Part shown: positions 34,378 to 43,893 of the stretch, piece by piece
Position numbering within the stretch: the stretch's first letter is position 1
Layout of the letters: each line of letters opens with the position of its first letter
Assembly (NCBI RefSeq): GCF_019991125.1
Contig: NZ_JAGENB010000005.1
Span: forward strand, 1-64,000
From: Phyllobacterium calauticae
GTDB lineage: Bacteria; Pseudomonadota; Alphaproteobacteria; Rhizobiales; Rhizobiaceae
Length of the DNA stretch: 64,000 nucleotides
Direction: 5' to 3'
The notes under the pieces: generated by a model
Database searches by the model: none
Seen by the model: only the letters and a program-made list of their open reading frames with translations
Told to the model about the DNA's origin: nothing
Translations under genes and position numbers: made by a program

Positions 34378-35022
34378 CTATACGTCAGGTTTGGCTTTAT
34401 CGGGATGCGCTGCCACGAAGGCCTTGAGTTTTTCGCAGCGACTGGAGATGGCATTGACCCGTTTCAACCCTGAGATATCGGCGCCCCAGCGGCGGGCATT
34501 GTAGACCTGCGGCACAAGACAGAAATCGGCCATGCCCGGCTTGTCGCCATGGCAGAACTTGCCGCTATCCGGATTGTCGAGGAGCCGTTCGAAGGCTTCC
34601 AGTCCTTGCGCGATGAACTTCTGCATCCAGGCGTCGCGCGCGGCATCGCCGCCCCCGGTGATATCCATGACATGCGCGGTCACGCCCATATTGCAGACCG
34701 GGTGAATATCCATGGCAATGGCATAGGACAGCGCCCGCACACGTTGCCTGCCCGCCGGATCGGGGGGCAGAAACGCTGCATCGGGGTAAATCTCATCGAG
34801 ATATTCGATGATGGCCAGAGACTGTGTCATCATCCTGCCGTCCATGGCCAGCGTCGGAACGAGGCCTTGCGGGTTGCGGCTCAGATTGTCCGGTTGTTTG
34901 TGCTCGCCCTTCAGCAGATTAACCGGAACGGTTTCATAGTTCAGCTTGAGGCTTTGCAGGGCAATCCGCACCCGGTAGCTTGCCGACGAGCGCCAATAAT
35001 CAAAGAGGACGAGCCCGTTCAT
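34378..35022 (-). CDS. maiA: Maleylacetoacetate isomerase
   Basis: This 214-residue zeta-class glutathione transferase has the N-terminal active-site motif YWRSSASYRVRIAL (SSxSxRVR) and NPQGLVPTL. A helical C-terminal domain contains FCHGDKPGMADFCLVPQVYNA. It isomerises maleylacetoacetate to fumarylacetoacetate with glutathione. The ATG overlaps the stop of the hydrolase gene upstream (TGATG), so the three homogentisate genes are one operon ending here. Confidence 0.94.
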   Translation of the reverse strand: MNGLVLFDYWRSSASYRVRIALQSLKLNYETVPVNLLKGEHKQPDNLSRNPQGLVPTLAMDGRMMTQSLAIIEYLDEIYPDAAFLPPDPAGRQRVRALSYAIAMDIHPVCNMGVTAHVMDITGGGDAARDAWMQKFIAQGLEAFERLLDNPDSGKFCHGDKPGMADFCLVPQVYNARRWGADISGLKRVNAISSRCEKLKAFVAAHPDKAKPDV

Positions 35023-36044
35023 CACTCGGCGTCCGTTTGATAGCGTGTCACCTGCTGCTCGATGGCGCCGAAAACGGAATGGCCGGCATTGTCTTTCATT
35101 TCAATGCGCACCGTGTCGCCAAACTGCATGAATGCCGTCTTCGGGGCGCCGTGATTGATCGTCTCGATCATGCGGATTTCCGCGATGCAGGAATAACCCG
35201 CCCCGCCCTCCGCGACGGGTTTGCCCGGTCCGCCATCCAGCTTGTTGGAAACGGTGCCGGAACCGATGATCGTACCCGCCGACAGCGGGCGGGTTTTGGC
35301 CGCGTGGGCAATCAGAACCGGGAAATCGAAGGTCATATCGAGGCCCGCATTGGCCCGGCCGAACGGCTTGCCATTGTAGTCGACACTGAGCGGCAGATGC
35401 ACCTTGCCGCCATCCCACGCCTCGCCCAGTTCATCCGGCGTGACCGCAACCGGCGAGAAAGCCGAAGACGGTTTCGACTGGAAGAAACCGAAACCCTTGG
35501 CGAGTTCCGCCGGGATCAGCCCGCGCAGGCTGACATCGTTGACCAGCATGATGAGACGGATCGCATTGCGCGCCTGATCGGGCGTTGCACCCATAGGCAC
35601 ATCGTCGATGACGACAGCCACTTCGCCTTCCATGTCGATGCCATAGGCTTCGTCGGCCATGACGATCGGCGCGCGGGGGCTGAGAAAACTGTCGGAGCCA
35701 CCCTGATAGATCAGCGGATCGGTCCAGAAGCTCTCGGGCATCTCCGCCCCGCGGGCCTTGCGTACCAGCTCGACATGGTTGACGTAGGCCGATCCATCCG
35801 CCCATTGAAAGGCGCGTGGCAATGGTGACAGCGCCTCATGTTCGTGAAAGCGCTCGGAAGGGACAGCCCCATGGTCGAGACTTTCTGCCAGCGCTTCCAG
35901 ATGCGGCGCAATGCGCCCCCAGTTGTCGAGTGCGGATTGCAGGGTGGGTGTGAGAAACGACGCATCGGTGAAACGGGTCAAGTCCCTGGACACGATGACG
36001 AGCCTGCCGTCCCGCGTTCCATTGTTCAAAGATGCAAGTTTCAT
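35022..36044 (-). CDS. Fumarylacetoacetate hydrolase family protein
   Basis: This 340-residue protein has the FAH fold. Metal-binding and catalytic segments are seen as [46 protein letters not shown] and [14 protein letters not shown]. It should split fumarylacetoacetate into fumarate and acetoacetate, the last step of the pathway. It is the shorter bacterial form rather than the 420-residue type. The ATG at 36044 overlaps the hmgA stop (ATGA). The longer frame to 36374 is antisense-like filler. Confidence 0.92.
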   Translation of the reverse strand: MKLASLNNGTRDGRLVIVSRDLTRFTDASFLTPTLQSALDNWGRIAPHLEALAESLDHGAVPSERFHEHEALSPLPRAFQWADGSAYVNHVELVRKARGAEMPESFWTDPLIYQGGSDSFLSPRAPIVMADEAYGIDMEGEVAVVIDDVPMGATPDQARNAIRLIMLVNDVSLRGLIPAELAKGFGFFQSKPSSAFSPVAVTPDELGEAWDGGKVHLPLSVDYNGKPFGRANAGLDMTFDFPVLIAHAAKTRPLSAGTIIGSGTVSNKLDGGPGKPVAEGGAGYSCIAEIRMIETINHGAPKTAFMQFGDTVRIEMKDNAGHSVFGAIEQQVTRYQTDAE

Positions 36045-37357
36045 TCGGACCAGTCTCCTTCGGGTGTGCCGTTGAACCGCTTCTTCAGGTCCGTCCAGCA
36101 ATCGGCATAATTGTCCTGCAGCGAGTCCAGTTCCGCCGCAAACCGCGTGAGATGCTGCGGGAAACGGGTTTCGAACATGAAGGCCAGGGTATTCTCCAGC
36201 TTGTGCGGCTTCAGTTCCACGGTCGACGCCTTGTTGAAGCCCATCGTATCCGGCCCGTGCGGCAGCATCATGTTGTGCAGGCTCATGCCTCCGGGAACGA
36301 AACCCTCCTCCTTGGCGTCGTACTGACCATAAACCAATCCCATGAATTCCGACATGATGTTGCGATGGTACCATGGCGGGCGGAAGCTGTGCTCGGCAAC
36401 CAGCCAGCGCGGCGGGAAAATGACGAAATCCACATTGGCGGTGCCTTCCTCGCCGGATGGCGCGGTCAGTACCGTGAAGATCGACGGATCCGGATGATCG
36501 AAGAGGATGGCGCCCACCGGCGAAAAGGTGCGCAGGTCGTACTTATACGGCGCGTAATTGCCATGCCATGCCACCACGTCGAGCGGGGAATGGCCGAGAT
36601 CCGTCCGATAGAACTTGCCGCACCATTTCACATGCAGGCGGCAGGGGGTTTCCTTGTCCTCATAGGCGGCAACCGGCGTCTTGAAATCGCGCGGGTTGGC
36701 TAGGCAATTGGCGCCGATCGGTCCGCGATCCGGCAGCGCGAATTTCGCACCGTAGTTTTCGCAGATATAGCCGCGGGCTTCGCCGTCAAGGGCCGCGACC
36801 TTGAACACCATGCCGCGCGGGATGATGCAGATTTCCGAGGGCTCGATCTCGATGATGCCCATCTCGGTGAATACCCGCAAGCGGCCCTTTTCCGGTACCA
36901 GCAGCATTTCGCCATCGGCATTGAAGAAGTAGTCATCCTCCATGTCGCGATTGAACGCATAGACATGGGCGGCCATGCCGGTCTGGCCGTGCACGTCGCC
37001 TGCCGTGGTCATGGTGCGGATGCCGTCGATGAAATTCACCGGCTCCTGCGGCATGGGCGTCGGGTTCCAGCGCAGCTGGCCGATGGGCAGCTCGTGATCG
37101 TCGAGATTGGGTGCGGTCTTCCAGTCCTTGCGCGACGCGGGCGTGAAACGTCCCGAATGTTTGACCGACGGTCGGATGCGGTACAGCCAGGAGCGTTCAT
37201 TGATGCCGCGCGGCGCGGTGAAGGGGGAGCCGGACAGCTGTTCCGCGTAGAGACCATAGGCACAGCGCTGCGGCGAGTTCTGTCCCTGCGGCAGCGCGCC
37301 GGGGAGCGATTCGGTTTCAAAGTCATTGCCGAAGCCCGGCATGTAGTGAAGGGTCAT
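36041..37357 (-). CDS. hmgA: Homogentisate 1,2-dioxygenase
   Basis: This 438-residue non-haem iron enzyme opens homogentisate to maleylacetoacetate. Family landmarks are [19 protein letters not shown] at the start, [27 protein letters not shown] (here [11 protein letters not shown]), [16 protein letters not shown] and [12 protein letters not shown] with an iron-ligand His. The ATG at 37357 has GGGAGG 7 nt upstream. It is first in the hmgA-fahA-maiA operon and divergent from a MarR-type gene. Confidence 0.96.
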   Translation of the reverse strand: MTLHYMPGFGNDFETESLPGALPQGQNSPQRCAYGLYAEQLSGSPFTAPRGINERSWLYRIRPSVKHSGRFTPASRKDWKTAPNLDDHELPIGQLRWNPTPMPQEPVNFIDGIRTMTTAGDVHGQTGMAAHVYAFNRDMEDDYFFNADGEMLLVPEKGRLRVFTEMGIIEIEPSEICIIPRGMVFKVAALDGEARGYICENYGAKFALPDRGPIGANCLANPRDFKTPVAAYEDKETPCRLHVKWCGKFYRTDLGHSPLDVVAWHGNYAPYKYDLRTFSPVGAILFDHPDPSIFTVLTAPSGEEGTANVDFVIFPPRWLVAEHSFRPPWYHRNIMSEFMGLVYGQYDAKEEGFVPGGMSLHNMMLPHGPDTMGFNKASTVELKPHKLENTLAFMFETRFPQHLTRFAAELDSLQDNYADCWTDLKKRFNGTPEGDWSE

Positions 37358-37378
37358 GATCAATCCTCCCGATCTATT

Positions 37379-37411
37379 TAGTTGCATTTGTGACGATCTT
37401 TTTTGTAACTA
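37379..37411. promoter_or_regulatory. Possible MarR-type operator
   Basis: TAGTTGCA (37379-37386) and TGTAACTA (37404-37411) are inverted copies with one mismatch in the 74-nt divergent region between hmgA and the MarR-type gene. The 17-nt spacer is on the long side, so this is tentative. Confidence 0.35.
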
Positions 37412-37431
37412 TCAACGGCAAAGGAGATCAA

Positions 37432-37899
37432 ATGACCGGGAAACAGAACGAGGCGGCGATGCCGCCGCTGGTGCTGGAGGATTTCATTCCCTACCGGCTG
37501 AACAAGGCGGCGGAGGCGATCAGCCAGCGCTTTGCCAGCCAGTACCGCGATGAATATGGCCTGACGCGGCCGGAATGGCGCACGCTGGCGACACTCGGCC
37601 AGTTCGGGGCGCTGTCGGCGACGGCCATTGGTGCACATTCATCCATGCACAAGACCAAGGTCAGCCGGGCGGTGTTTTCACTGGAGCAGCGCCATTGGCT
37701 CAAGCGCAAGCGCGATGACGCCGACCGTCGCACGGAACATCTGGAACTGACGCAGGCGGGACGCAAGGCGTATCAGCATCTGGCGACGATGGCGCACGAC
37801 TATGAGACCGAGCTGTTTGCCAGGCTCGGCGAACGCGGCGCCAAAGAACTGAAGGCGGGATTGGCGGCGCTGGAAGCCTACTACCGGCAGGGCCGGTAG
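37432..37899 (+). CDS. MarR family transcriptional regulator
   Basis: This 155-residue winged-helix regulator has a recognition region ATAIGAHSSMHKTKVSRAVFSL and a wing with KRKRDDADRRTEHLELTQAG, both typical of MarR. The ATG at 37432 has AAAGGAGA 5 nt upstream, which overrides the longer frame. It is divergent from hmgA and may regulate homogentisate breakdown by sensing an aromatic intermediate. The following gene is convergent. Confidence 0.9.
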   Translation: MTGKQNEAAMPPLVLEDFIPYRLNKAAEAISQRFASQYRDEYGLTRPEWRTLATLGQFGALSATAIGAHSSMHKTKVSRAVFSLEQRHWLKRKRDDADRRTEHLELTQAGRKAYQHLATMAHDYETELFARLGERGAKELKAGLAALEAYYRQGR

Positions 37900-37917
37900 C
37901 AGCAGGTTGCAGGCCGG

Positions 37918-39387
37918 TCAGAACGGCATGTCGACCCGCGGCCAGATTTCGCGGGACAATTTCCGGTAGTCGGTCTTCTTCGGGTTCGACGGATAGGGCG
38001 CGCCCGCATCGATATAGATGATCTCGGCTGCGACCGGCTCGAAACCCGCATGGAAATGGTTGGTCGACTTGACCAGCAGGATGTCCTTGGCAGCGGGTTC
38101 GATGCCAAGATTGGAAAAAATGTCCGGCTCGAATGTCTGGGTGCGATTGGTATTGAGGATGACCTCGATATCCGTGCCTTCGAGGCGAATGACAGCGGCC
38201 GGTCCAAGGGTGACCCGGCTTTTGCCGAAACTCTGCCAGCCTTCCTGCACGGCCTTCACGACTTCCACCCGGGCATCCAGCGGTGCACCGCCATCCGGCC
38301 CCGCCTTGCCGCCGAAGCGCAGCTGAATCCGCGCGCCCTCGCCCGCAGCGAGACAGAACGTGACGGCAATCGGATCCCAGATCGTTGCCACCGCCACGTT
38401 ATCGATGCCGCGCTCGATAATGCGGCGCAGGATCAGCGTGCCGTCACCGGCAACACCGCCGCCCGGATTGTCCCAGACATCGGCGACAACCACCGGCATT
38501 CCGCTCTTCTGCGCAGCCAGAGCCACAGCTTTATCGAGCCCGGCTTCCGTATCGAGCATCGGCATGGCGGTGCGGCCGCGCATGCCGAAAATTTCCATGC
38601 CGAGGGATTCAGCCAATGCCTCGCCACGCGGTGCATCATTGTCGGTGACGACCATGACCTGCGTGCCGAGTTCCGGCACGTCGCCCGCCATGAAGCCGTG
38701 GATCAGCGAGATGGAGAGAATATTGTTGTTGCCCTGCAAGGCTTGAATACGGTCGACGAAGGAACGCATCGGTTCGCGGCTGGTCGGGAAAACACCGATC
38801 ATGCGGCAATCGAAGGTGGAGATGACCGGCTTGATCTCGCCGCGCAGCGTGCGCAACGCGAGATCGACGACGTGTTCGCCGCGCTCGTAGAAATCCGTAT
38901 GCGGGAATTCAAGGAAGGCGGCGAGAATGTTGGAATTCTCCACGCGTTTGCGTGTCAGATGGCTGTGCGGATCAAGTTCCGATGCAATGAGCACGTCAGG
39001 GCCGACAATCGCGCGGATGCGCTCGAGCAGATCGCCTTCGCAATCATCATAGCCCTGGGCGACCATGGCCCCGTGCAGGCCAAGAATGACCGCGTCGACA
39101 GGCAAGGCCGCTTGCAGCTGGCCGAGAATTTCGTCGCGCAATTCCTCGTAGGCCCGCTGCTGCAAAAGCCCGCCGGGTTCGGCCCAGGTCGCGGTGCCCT
39201 CGATGAGTTCAAAGCCCTCCTCCCGTGCGCGGCGGCGCAGAACCACCATGGGCGCCGAACACAGCGTCGGTGTTTCCGGGTGTTCGCCGGGACCCGCATA
39301 GAAGGCCATTTCAAAACTGGCGCGGTCGGTTGGAACCGGCGAAAACGTATTGGTTTCCGTCGCGAAGGAGGCGGTGAAGATGCGCAT
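37918..39387 (-). CDS. M81 family metallopeptidase (MlrC/microcystinase C-like)
   Basis: This 489-residue protein has the N-terminal zinc motif ASELDPHSHLT, then FLEFPHTDFYERGEH, with GDGTLILRRIIERGIDNVAVATIWDP in the C-terminal part. These are hallmarks of the MlrC family, first known for hydrolysing linearised microcystin. Many rhizobial members sit in transporter operons and have no known substrate. It is the last gene of the operon binding protein-permease-permease-RidA-M81. A hydrolase for a peptide-like or amide-linked compound imported by that transporter is an inference. Confidence 0.88.
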   Translation of the reverse strand: MRIFTASFATETNTFSPVPTDRASFEMAFYAGPGEHPETPTLCSAPMVVLRRRAREEGFELIEGTATWAEPGGLLQQRAYEELRDEILGQLQAALPVDAVILGLHGAMVAQGYDDCEGDLLERIRAIVGPDVLIASELDPHSHLTRKRVENSNILAAFLEFPHTDFYERGEHVVDLALRTLRGEIKPVISTFDCRMIGVFPTSREPMRSFVDRIQALQGNNNILSISLIHGFMAGDVPELGTQVMVVTDNDAPRGEALAESLGMEIFGMRGRTAMPMLDTEAGLDKAVALAAQKSGMPVVVADVWDNPGGGVAGDGTLILRRIIERGIDNVAVATIWDPIAVTFCLAAGEGARIQLRFGGKAGPDGGAPLDARVEVVKAVQEGWQSFGKSRVTLGPAAVIRLEGTDIEVILNTNRTQTFEPDIFSNLGIEPAAKDILLVKSTNHFHAGFEPVAAEIIYIDAGAPYPSNPKKTDYRKLSREIWPRVDMPF

Positions 39388-39409
39388 GGAAATGCCTGTT
39401 CTTTATGTA

Positions 39410-39775
39410 TCAGAGGGGCTTGTAGGCAATGGCTTCGATTTCGATCTTGATGTCGATCATCAGGCGCGATTCAATCGTGGTGCGGGCTGGCGGGTTCTGC
39501 GGGAAATAGGCCGCGTAGGTCTTGTTGAAGGCGGCGAACTCGCGCGCATCTTCGAGAATGACGAAGGTCTTCACCACATCGGACAGATCCGCACCGGCTA
39601 GCGCCAGCGCTGTCCTGATGTTCTCCATCACCTGCTTTGTCTGCGCTTCGATGCCGCCTGTGATGACGGTGCCATCGGCGCCGACCGGGACCTGGCCGGA
39701 AATGTAGATGAAATCCCCGGCACGGACGGCCGGTGACAGCGGCACATGCGATGATCCGAAATGCTGTTTTGTCAT
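39410..39775 (-). CDS. RidA/YjgF family enamine/imine deaminase
   Basis: This 121-residue protein has the family segments GDFIYISGQVPVGADGTVI, QTKQVMENIRTALALAGADLSDVVKT and the C-terminal ESRLMIDIKIEIEAIAYKP. The catalytic arginine stretch is PPARTTIE. RidA-type enzymes hydrolyse reactive enamines such as 2-aminoacrylate released by PLP enzymes. The ATG at 39775 sets the normal length. It lies between the permease and M81 genes. The PLP enzyme encoded in the divergent arm of the locus is a plausible source of its substrate. Confidence 0.92.
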   Translation of the reverse strand: MTKQHFGSSHVPLSPAVRAGDFIYISGQVPVGADGTVITGGIEAQTKQVMENIRTALALAGADLSDVVKTFVILEDAREFAAFNKTYAAYFPQNPPARTTIESRLMIDIKIEIEAIAYKPL

Positions 39776-39797
39776 GATGTTCAATTCCCTGACTTGG

Positions 39798-40625
39798 TTA
39801 CTTGACGGCGCCGATGGAAAGCCCGCGCACCAGATAGCGCTGCAGCCACGCAAAGAGAATGGCGACCGGAACGGATGCCACAAATGCCGCAGCCATGACG
39901 TAGTGCCAGTCGACCGTGTAGCGGCCGGCGACAAGCGAGAGCACGCGGATCGGCAGGGTGTAGTTCTCTTCCTTGCGCAGCATGGTAAGCGCGATGACGA
40001 ACTCGTTCCAGGCATTGATGAAGGTGAAGATGGCGGTGACGACCATTGCCGGGACTGCAAGCGGCAGGAAGACGCTGCGCAGCGTGCGCCAGCGATTTGC
40101 CCCTTCCATCCATGCGGCTTCTTCGAGATCGCGTGGAATTGTGGAGAAATAGCTCTGCAGCATCCACACGCAGAAGGCGATGTTGAAGCCGGTGTAGATG
40201 ATGACAAGCACATTCAGATTGTCGATCATCCCGGCATTGGCCACAAGCCGGAACAGGCCGATGACCAGCACGATGGGCGACAGCATCTGCGAGACGAGGA
40301 GAAATTGCCGGTAGGCGTTGCGGCCGGCAAACTGGTAGCGGCTGAGGGCATAGGCGGCGGGAATGGAGACGACGATGGTCAGCAGGGTCGACAGCGTCGA
40401 TACGTAGAGCGAATTGGCAAGCGCCGACGCAATGCCGGAGGTCTGCCACATCTCCGAAAAGTTCTGCCAGTGCAGCTCTTCCGGCCACCAGGTTGGGTTG
40501 AGCACCTCCGTTGCCGATTTGAGCGAGGTGATCGTCATGACGACATAGGGAAAGAGGATCACCACGACGATCGGCGACAGGAACAGCCAGAACACGAGGG
40601 AGCGCTTGAGCTTGCTGTTCATCAT
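39798..40625 (-). CDS. Carbohydrate ABC transporter permease (MalG-like)
   Basis: This 275-residue inner-membrane protein has six helices and the MalG-type coupling motif [21 protein letters not shown]. It starts with a short basic tail and [19 protein letters not shown]. It forms a heterodimer with the MalF-like permease encoded just upstream, whose stop overlaps its start codons (ATGATG). Confidence 0.9.
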   Translation of the reverse strand: MMNSKLKRSLVFWLFLSPIVVVILFPYVVMTITSLKSATEVLNPTWWPEELHWQNFSEMWQTSGIASALANSLYVSTLSTLLTIVVSIPAAYALSRYQFAGRNAYRQFLLVSQMLSPIVLVIGLFRLVANAGMIDNLNVLVIIYTGFNIAFCVWMLQSYFSTIPRDLEEAAWMEGANRWRTLRSVFLPLAVPAMVVTAIFTFINAWNEFVIALTMLRKEENYTLPIRVLSLVAGRYTVDWHYVMAAAFVASVPVAILFAWLQRYLVRGLSIGAVK

Positions 40626-41491
40626 TCCTTCTCCTCGCGCATGGCCAGCCGCACATAGATCAGCGTGAAGACCAGAAGGATGGCGAACATGATCAGCGAG
40701 ATCGCCGCTGCCTCGCCCAGGCGCCCGAGGCGGAAGCCGAGCTCGTAGAGATAGGTTACGAGAATATGGGTCGAATTGGCAGGCCCGCCCTGCGTGGTCA
40801 CCCAGATGATCGGGAAGGAGTTGAAGACGTAGATTGTGTTGAGCACGAACGCGATATTGATGAAGGGCCGCAACAGGGGAAGCGTGATCAGGCGGAACTG
40901 GTCCCAGCGCCCTGCGCCTTCCGTGGCCGCCGCCTCATAGAGATCATCGGGAACCGAGGACAGTCCGCCGAGGAAGATGGTCACCGTAAACGGCACTGAC
41001 ACGAGGATGCCGATCAGGATCTGCATCGGAAAGGCGGTGGACGCCTCGGCCAGCCACTGGATATTGCTGCCGATCAGGCCGAGATCACGCAGCGCCGAAT
41101 TCAGCATGCCGCTTTCGCCGTTGAGAGCCCAGCGCCAGACCACGGCGGTCATGGTCAGCGAGATCGCCCAGGGCAGCATGATGAGGATGCGGGCAATGCC
41201 GCGCCCGTAGAAATCCTCGTTGAGGATCAGCGCGATGGGGACCGATACGATCAGCGTGCCAAGCACGACGCAAACGGTCCAGACCAGCGTGCGCCAGGTC
41301 GCGGCGATGAAATCCGGATCGGCGAACAGCACGCGGAAATGCTCAAGCCCGACGAATTCGCGCAGCATGCCGAAACGGTTCACGTCGTGCAGCGACAGCG
41401 AGACGATCTCCTTCAGCGGCCAGAGGATGATGGCGGCTGCCAGAATGAAGCTGGGCAGGATGAGAAAATAGGGGGCCGTTGCCCGTTGCAT
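40622..41491 (-). CDS. Carbohydrate ABC transporter permease (MalF-like)
   Basis: This 289-residue, six-helix protein has the coupling motif [25 protein letters not shown] and the typical first helix [20 protein letters not shown]. With the MalG-like partner it forms the CUT1-type translocation pore. The ATPase for this pair is probably the UgpC/MalK-like protein encoded in the divergent arm. The upstream gap contains a 15-bp tandem duplication and a GC-rich hairpin. Confidence 0.9.
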   Translation of the reverse strand: MQRATAPYFLILPSFILAAAIILWPLKEIVSLSLHDVNRFGMLREFVGLEHFRVLFADPDFIAATWRTLVWTVCVVLGTLIVSVPIALILNEDFYGRGIARILIMLPWAISLTMTAVVWRWALNGESGMLNSALRDLGLIGSNIQWLAEASTAFPMQILIGILVSVPFTVTIFLGGLSSVPDDLYEAAATEGAGRWDQFRLITLPLLRPFINIAFVLNTIYVFNSFPIIWVTTQGGPANSTHILVTYLYELGFRLGRLGEAAAISLIMFAILLVFTLIYVRLAMREEKE

Positions 41492-41506
41492 AAGCGTGCG
41501 TTCCTT

Positions 41507-41536
41507 GACCGGAGAATATGGGACCGGAGAATATGG
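41507..41536. repeat. Perfect tandem duplication of 15 bp
   Basis: GACCGGAGAATATGG occurs twice in direct succession (41507-41521 and 41522-41536), between the binding-protein and MalF-like genes. It looks like a recent replication slippage product. Further toward the binding-protein gene, GCGGGA and TCCCGC can form an intercistronic stem. Confidence 0.8.
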
Positions 41537-41588
41537 CGTCTGAAGGACGGAGCGGGAAAGCGGCTGGCGCCACTCTCCCGCGGCCGGC

Positions 41589-42818
41589 TTATTTCAGCGT
41601 CGCGTTGATCTTGGCAGCCGCTTCCTTCAGCGTTGCCTCGGCCTCGCCCTGGCCAAGATAGATCTTCTGCACGGCATTGGAGGTTGTCTTGGCGATGTCC
41701 TCCCAGCCCGGAATGACCGGTGCAAACCGGGCGTTCGGCAGCAGCGAGGTGAAGACCTTCAGATCGGCATTGTCAGCGAAATAAGGATCCTTCGCTTCTT
41801 CCGCGTTGACCGGCAGGAAGCCTTCGATCTTGTCGAACTTGGTGCGCTGTTCCTTGGTGAAGATGAAATCAAGGAACTTCCAGGCCGCTTCCTTGTTCTT
41901 GGAATTCTCGAACAGAACAATGGAGTCGGTCACGCCATAGGTGCCCTTGTCGCCGCCCGGACCTGCGGGAATGGGTGCGACGCCATAGTTGAGCTTCGGC
42001 GCTTCGGTCTTGATCTGGCCCGAGAGGAACGGTGCGGTGATGACCGTTGCCACCTTGCCCTGCTTGAACAGGTTCTGCACGTCTTCACGCGAATAGGAGG
42101 TCACGCCCGGCTGGGTCAGGCCCTCATCGATGAAGCTCTTGTAAAGCTTGGCGGTGTCGATGGCTGCCTTTGAATCGAGGCCGGATTTGCCGCCCTTGAC
42201 GATTTCGCCGCCATTCGACCACATGCCGTAGTAGAAATAGACGTCCGTCTCGATTTCCTTGCCCTGCAGACCGAAACCATAGGTCTCGCCGCCGAGCTTC
42301 TTGATCTTTTCCGCATCGGTCTTGAAGTCGGCCCACGTTGCGGGCGGCGCGCTGATGCCGGCCTTGGCGAAAATATCCTTGTTGTAATACATCGCCCGCG
42401 CCGAGGCGGCGACCGGCAGGCCGTAGACCTTGCCGTTCATGACCGAAGGCGTCAGGAACGTGTCGATGAAGCGGGCCTTGAAGTCCGGTTTGATGTGCTC
42501 GTCAAGCGGCGCAACGATGCCTTCCGACACATAGTCGAGCAGCCAGCGCGTGCCGATGATGGAAAGATCGGCATTGGCGCCGGCCGAAATATCGGTGGTC
42601 AGCTTCTGCTGCAGGCTGTCCCACGGCACGACCTCGATCTGGATTTTGACATCAGGATTGGCGGCTTCAAACGCCTTGGCCGCTTCCTGGAAATAAGGGC
42701 CCGTGCCCTTGCTGTATTCGGCGATGGTGACACGCACGGTGCTCGCGGCAAAGGCGCTGCTGCTGAAGGCAACGATGCTTGCTCCGGCAAGAAGGCATAG
42801 TTTCTGTTTGAACGTCAT
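41589..42818 (-). CDS. Extracellular solute-binding protein, family 1
   Basis: This 409-residue periplasmic protein has a signal peptide ([20 protein letters not shown], cleavage after SAFA). The mature part has a family 1 sugar-binding fold: [57 protein letters not shown] and [15 protein letters not shown]. The ATG at 42818 is chosen because GGGG lies 7 nt upstream. An ATG 6 nt earlier is too close to that site. It heads the minus-strand transporter operon, opposite an SDR gene, with an RpiR-type palindrome between. Confidence 0.9.
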   Translation of the reverse strand: MTFKQKLCLLAGASIVAFSSSAFAASTVRVTIAEYSKGTGPYFQEAAKAFEAANPDVKIQIEVVPWDSLQQKLTTDISAGANADLSIIGTRWLLDYVSEGIVAPLDEHIKPDFKARFIDTFLTPSVMNGKVYGLPVAASARAMYYNKDIFAKAGISAPPATWADFKTDAEKIKKLGGETYGFGLQGKEIETDVYFYYGMWSNGGEIVKGGKSGLDSKAAIDTAKLYKSFIDEGLTQPGVTSYSREDVQNLFKQGKVATVITAPFLSGQIKTEAPKLNYGVAPIPAGPGGDKGTYGVTDSIVLFENSKNKEAAWKFLDFIFTKEQRTKFDKIEGFLPVNAEEAKDPYFADNADLKVFTSLLPNARFAPVIPGWEDIAKTTSNAVQKIYLGQGEAEATLKEAAAKINATLK

Positions 42819-42942
42819 TGTCATTCCCCTTGTTATCGCCGCAGTCACACGGCGTTTGTTTGTGTCCGCGAACCGTCTTCGGCGGGTAGGCTCCTTCGCC
42901 TCCCGCAAGCCGCTTCTTCCAACCAGCCTCTCTATCTTCAAA

Positions 42943-42957
42943 TGTAATTTAATTTCA
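42943..42957. promoter_or_regulatory. Probable RpiR-type operator
   Basis: TGTAATTTAATTTCA has the symmetric form TGnAATTnAATTnCA and lies in the 282-nt divergent control region. RpiR/MurR-family proteins commonly bind AT-rich palindromes with TGAAAT-like half sites. The locus encodes its own RpiR regulator, so this is a good operator candidate. Confidence 0.5.
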
Positions 42958-43100
42958 TGCAAGCGAATTTTGCATCGGTTTGATGTATTTTTATGTTGCT
43001 TTTTTTCACGCTCCGCCATTAGCTGGGCAACAGGCGGGTAGAATCCGCGAGAGATTGTCTGCGGAAGCGGGCCAATGATACGGGAACAGATGAACGCGCA

Positions 43101-43892
43101 ATGACTTCACCCAATTTGCATGATTTCTACGGACTAAAAGGCAGGCAGGTGCTGATCACCGGTGCCGGCGGCGGTATCGGCCAGGCATTGATTGCAGCCT
43201 TCACCGCTGCGGGCGCCGTCGTCTCGGGTGCCGATAGGACGGACGCGGCATTGGAAAACCTGCCCCTCGCCCATCGTCTTGTTTTTGAGCTCACGGACCG
43301 CGCCGGCATCGCAAAGGCCGTCGGTGATTTCATCGGCGAGAACGGTGCGCCTGACGTGCTGGTCAACAATGCCGGCTTCACCCGCGGTGAAACACTGGAT
43401 CAGGTGGATGGCGACGTCTGGGATCGCGAGATTGCGATCAACCTGAATGGTGCCTTTCATGTGACGGCGCCGGTCGTCGAAGCCATGGCCAGACACGGCG
43501 GCGGTAATGTGGTGTTCATATCCTCGGTCAATGGCCTCTCGCATTTCGGCAACCCGGCCTATTCGGCTGCCAAGGCCGGGCTTATCTCCTATGTGAAGGC
43601 GCTGGCCGTGGAGCGCGGACGGTATGGCATCCGCGCCAATGCGGTCTGCCCCGGCTCGGTGCGCACACCCGCATGGGATCATCGCCTCGCCAGTCAGCCG
43701 GAACTCCTGGCGAAAGTCTTGCCGCACTATCCGCTCGGGCGCATGGTGACACCGGAAGAAGTGGCACATGCCGCCCTGTTTCTGGCTTCCTCGGCAGCAT
43801 CTGGAATAACAGGCACGGCGCTGGCCGTGGATGCCGGGTTGACGTCAGGCAATCTGCGCTTCATCAACGACGTTCTTGCGGGAGAAGACTGA
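43101..43892 (+). CDS. SDR family oxidoreductase
   Basis: This 263-residue short-chain dehydrogenase has TGAGGGIG in the nucleotide-binding loop, VNNAGF, the catalytic Ser in ISSVNG and YSAAKAGL with Tyr and Lys. It oxidises or reduces a hydroxyl of an unknown compound, probably a product of the imported substrate. It begins the plus-strand arm of the locus and ends 1 nt before the ABC ATPase start. Confidence 0.88.
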   Translation: MTSPNLHDFYGLKGRQVLITGAGGGIGQALIAAFTAAGAVVSGADRTDAALENLPLAHRLVFELTDRAGIAKAVGDFIGENGAPDVLVNNAGFTRGETLDQVDGDVWDREIAINLNGAFHVTAPVVEAMARHGGGNVVFISSVNGLSHFGNPAYSAAKAGLISYVKALAVERGRYGIRANAVCPGSVRTPAWDHRLASQPELLAKVLPHYPLGRMVTPEEVAHAALFLASSAASGITGTALAVDAGLTSGNLRFINDVLAGED

Positions 43893-43893
43893 C

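Noticed and set aside
38050-39450. Plus-strand open frame of 466 codons
   Set aside because: It is antisense to the M81 peptidase gene, which has clear zinc motifs and an operon context.
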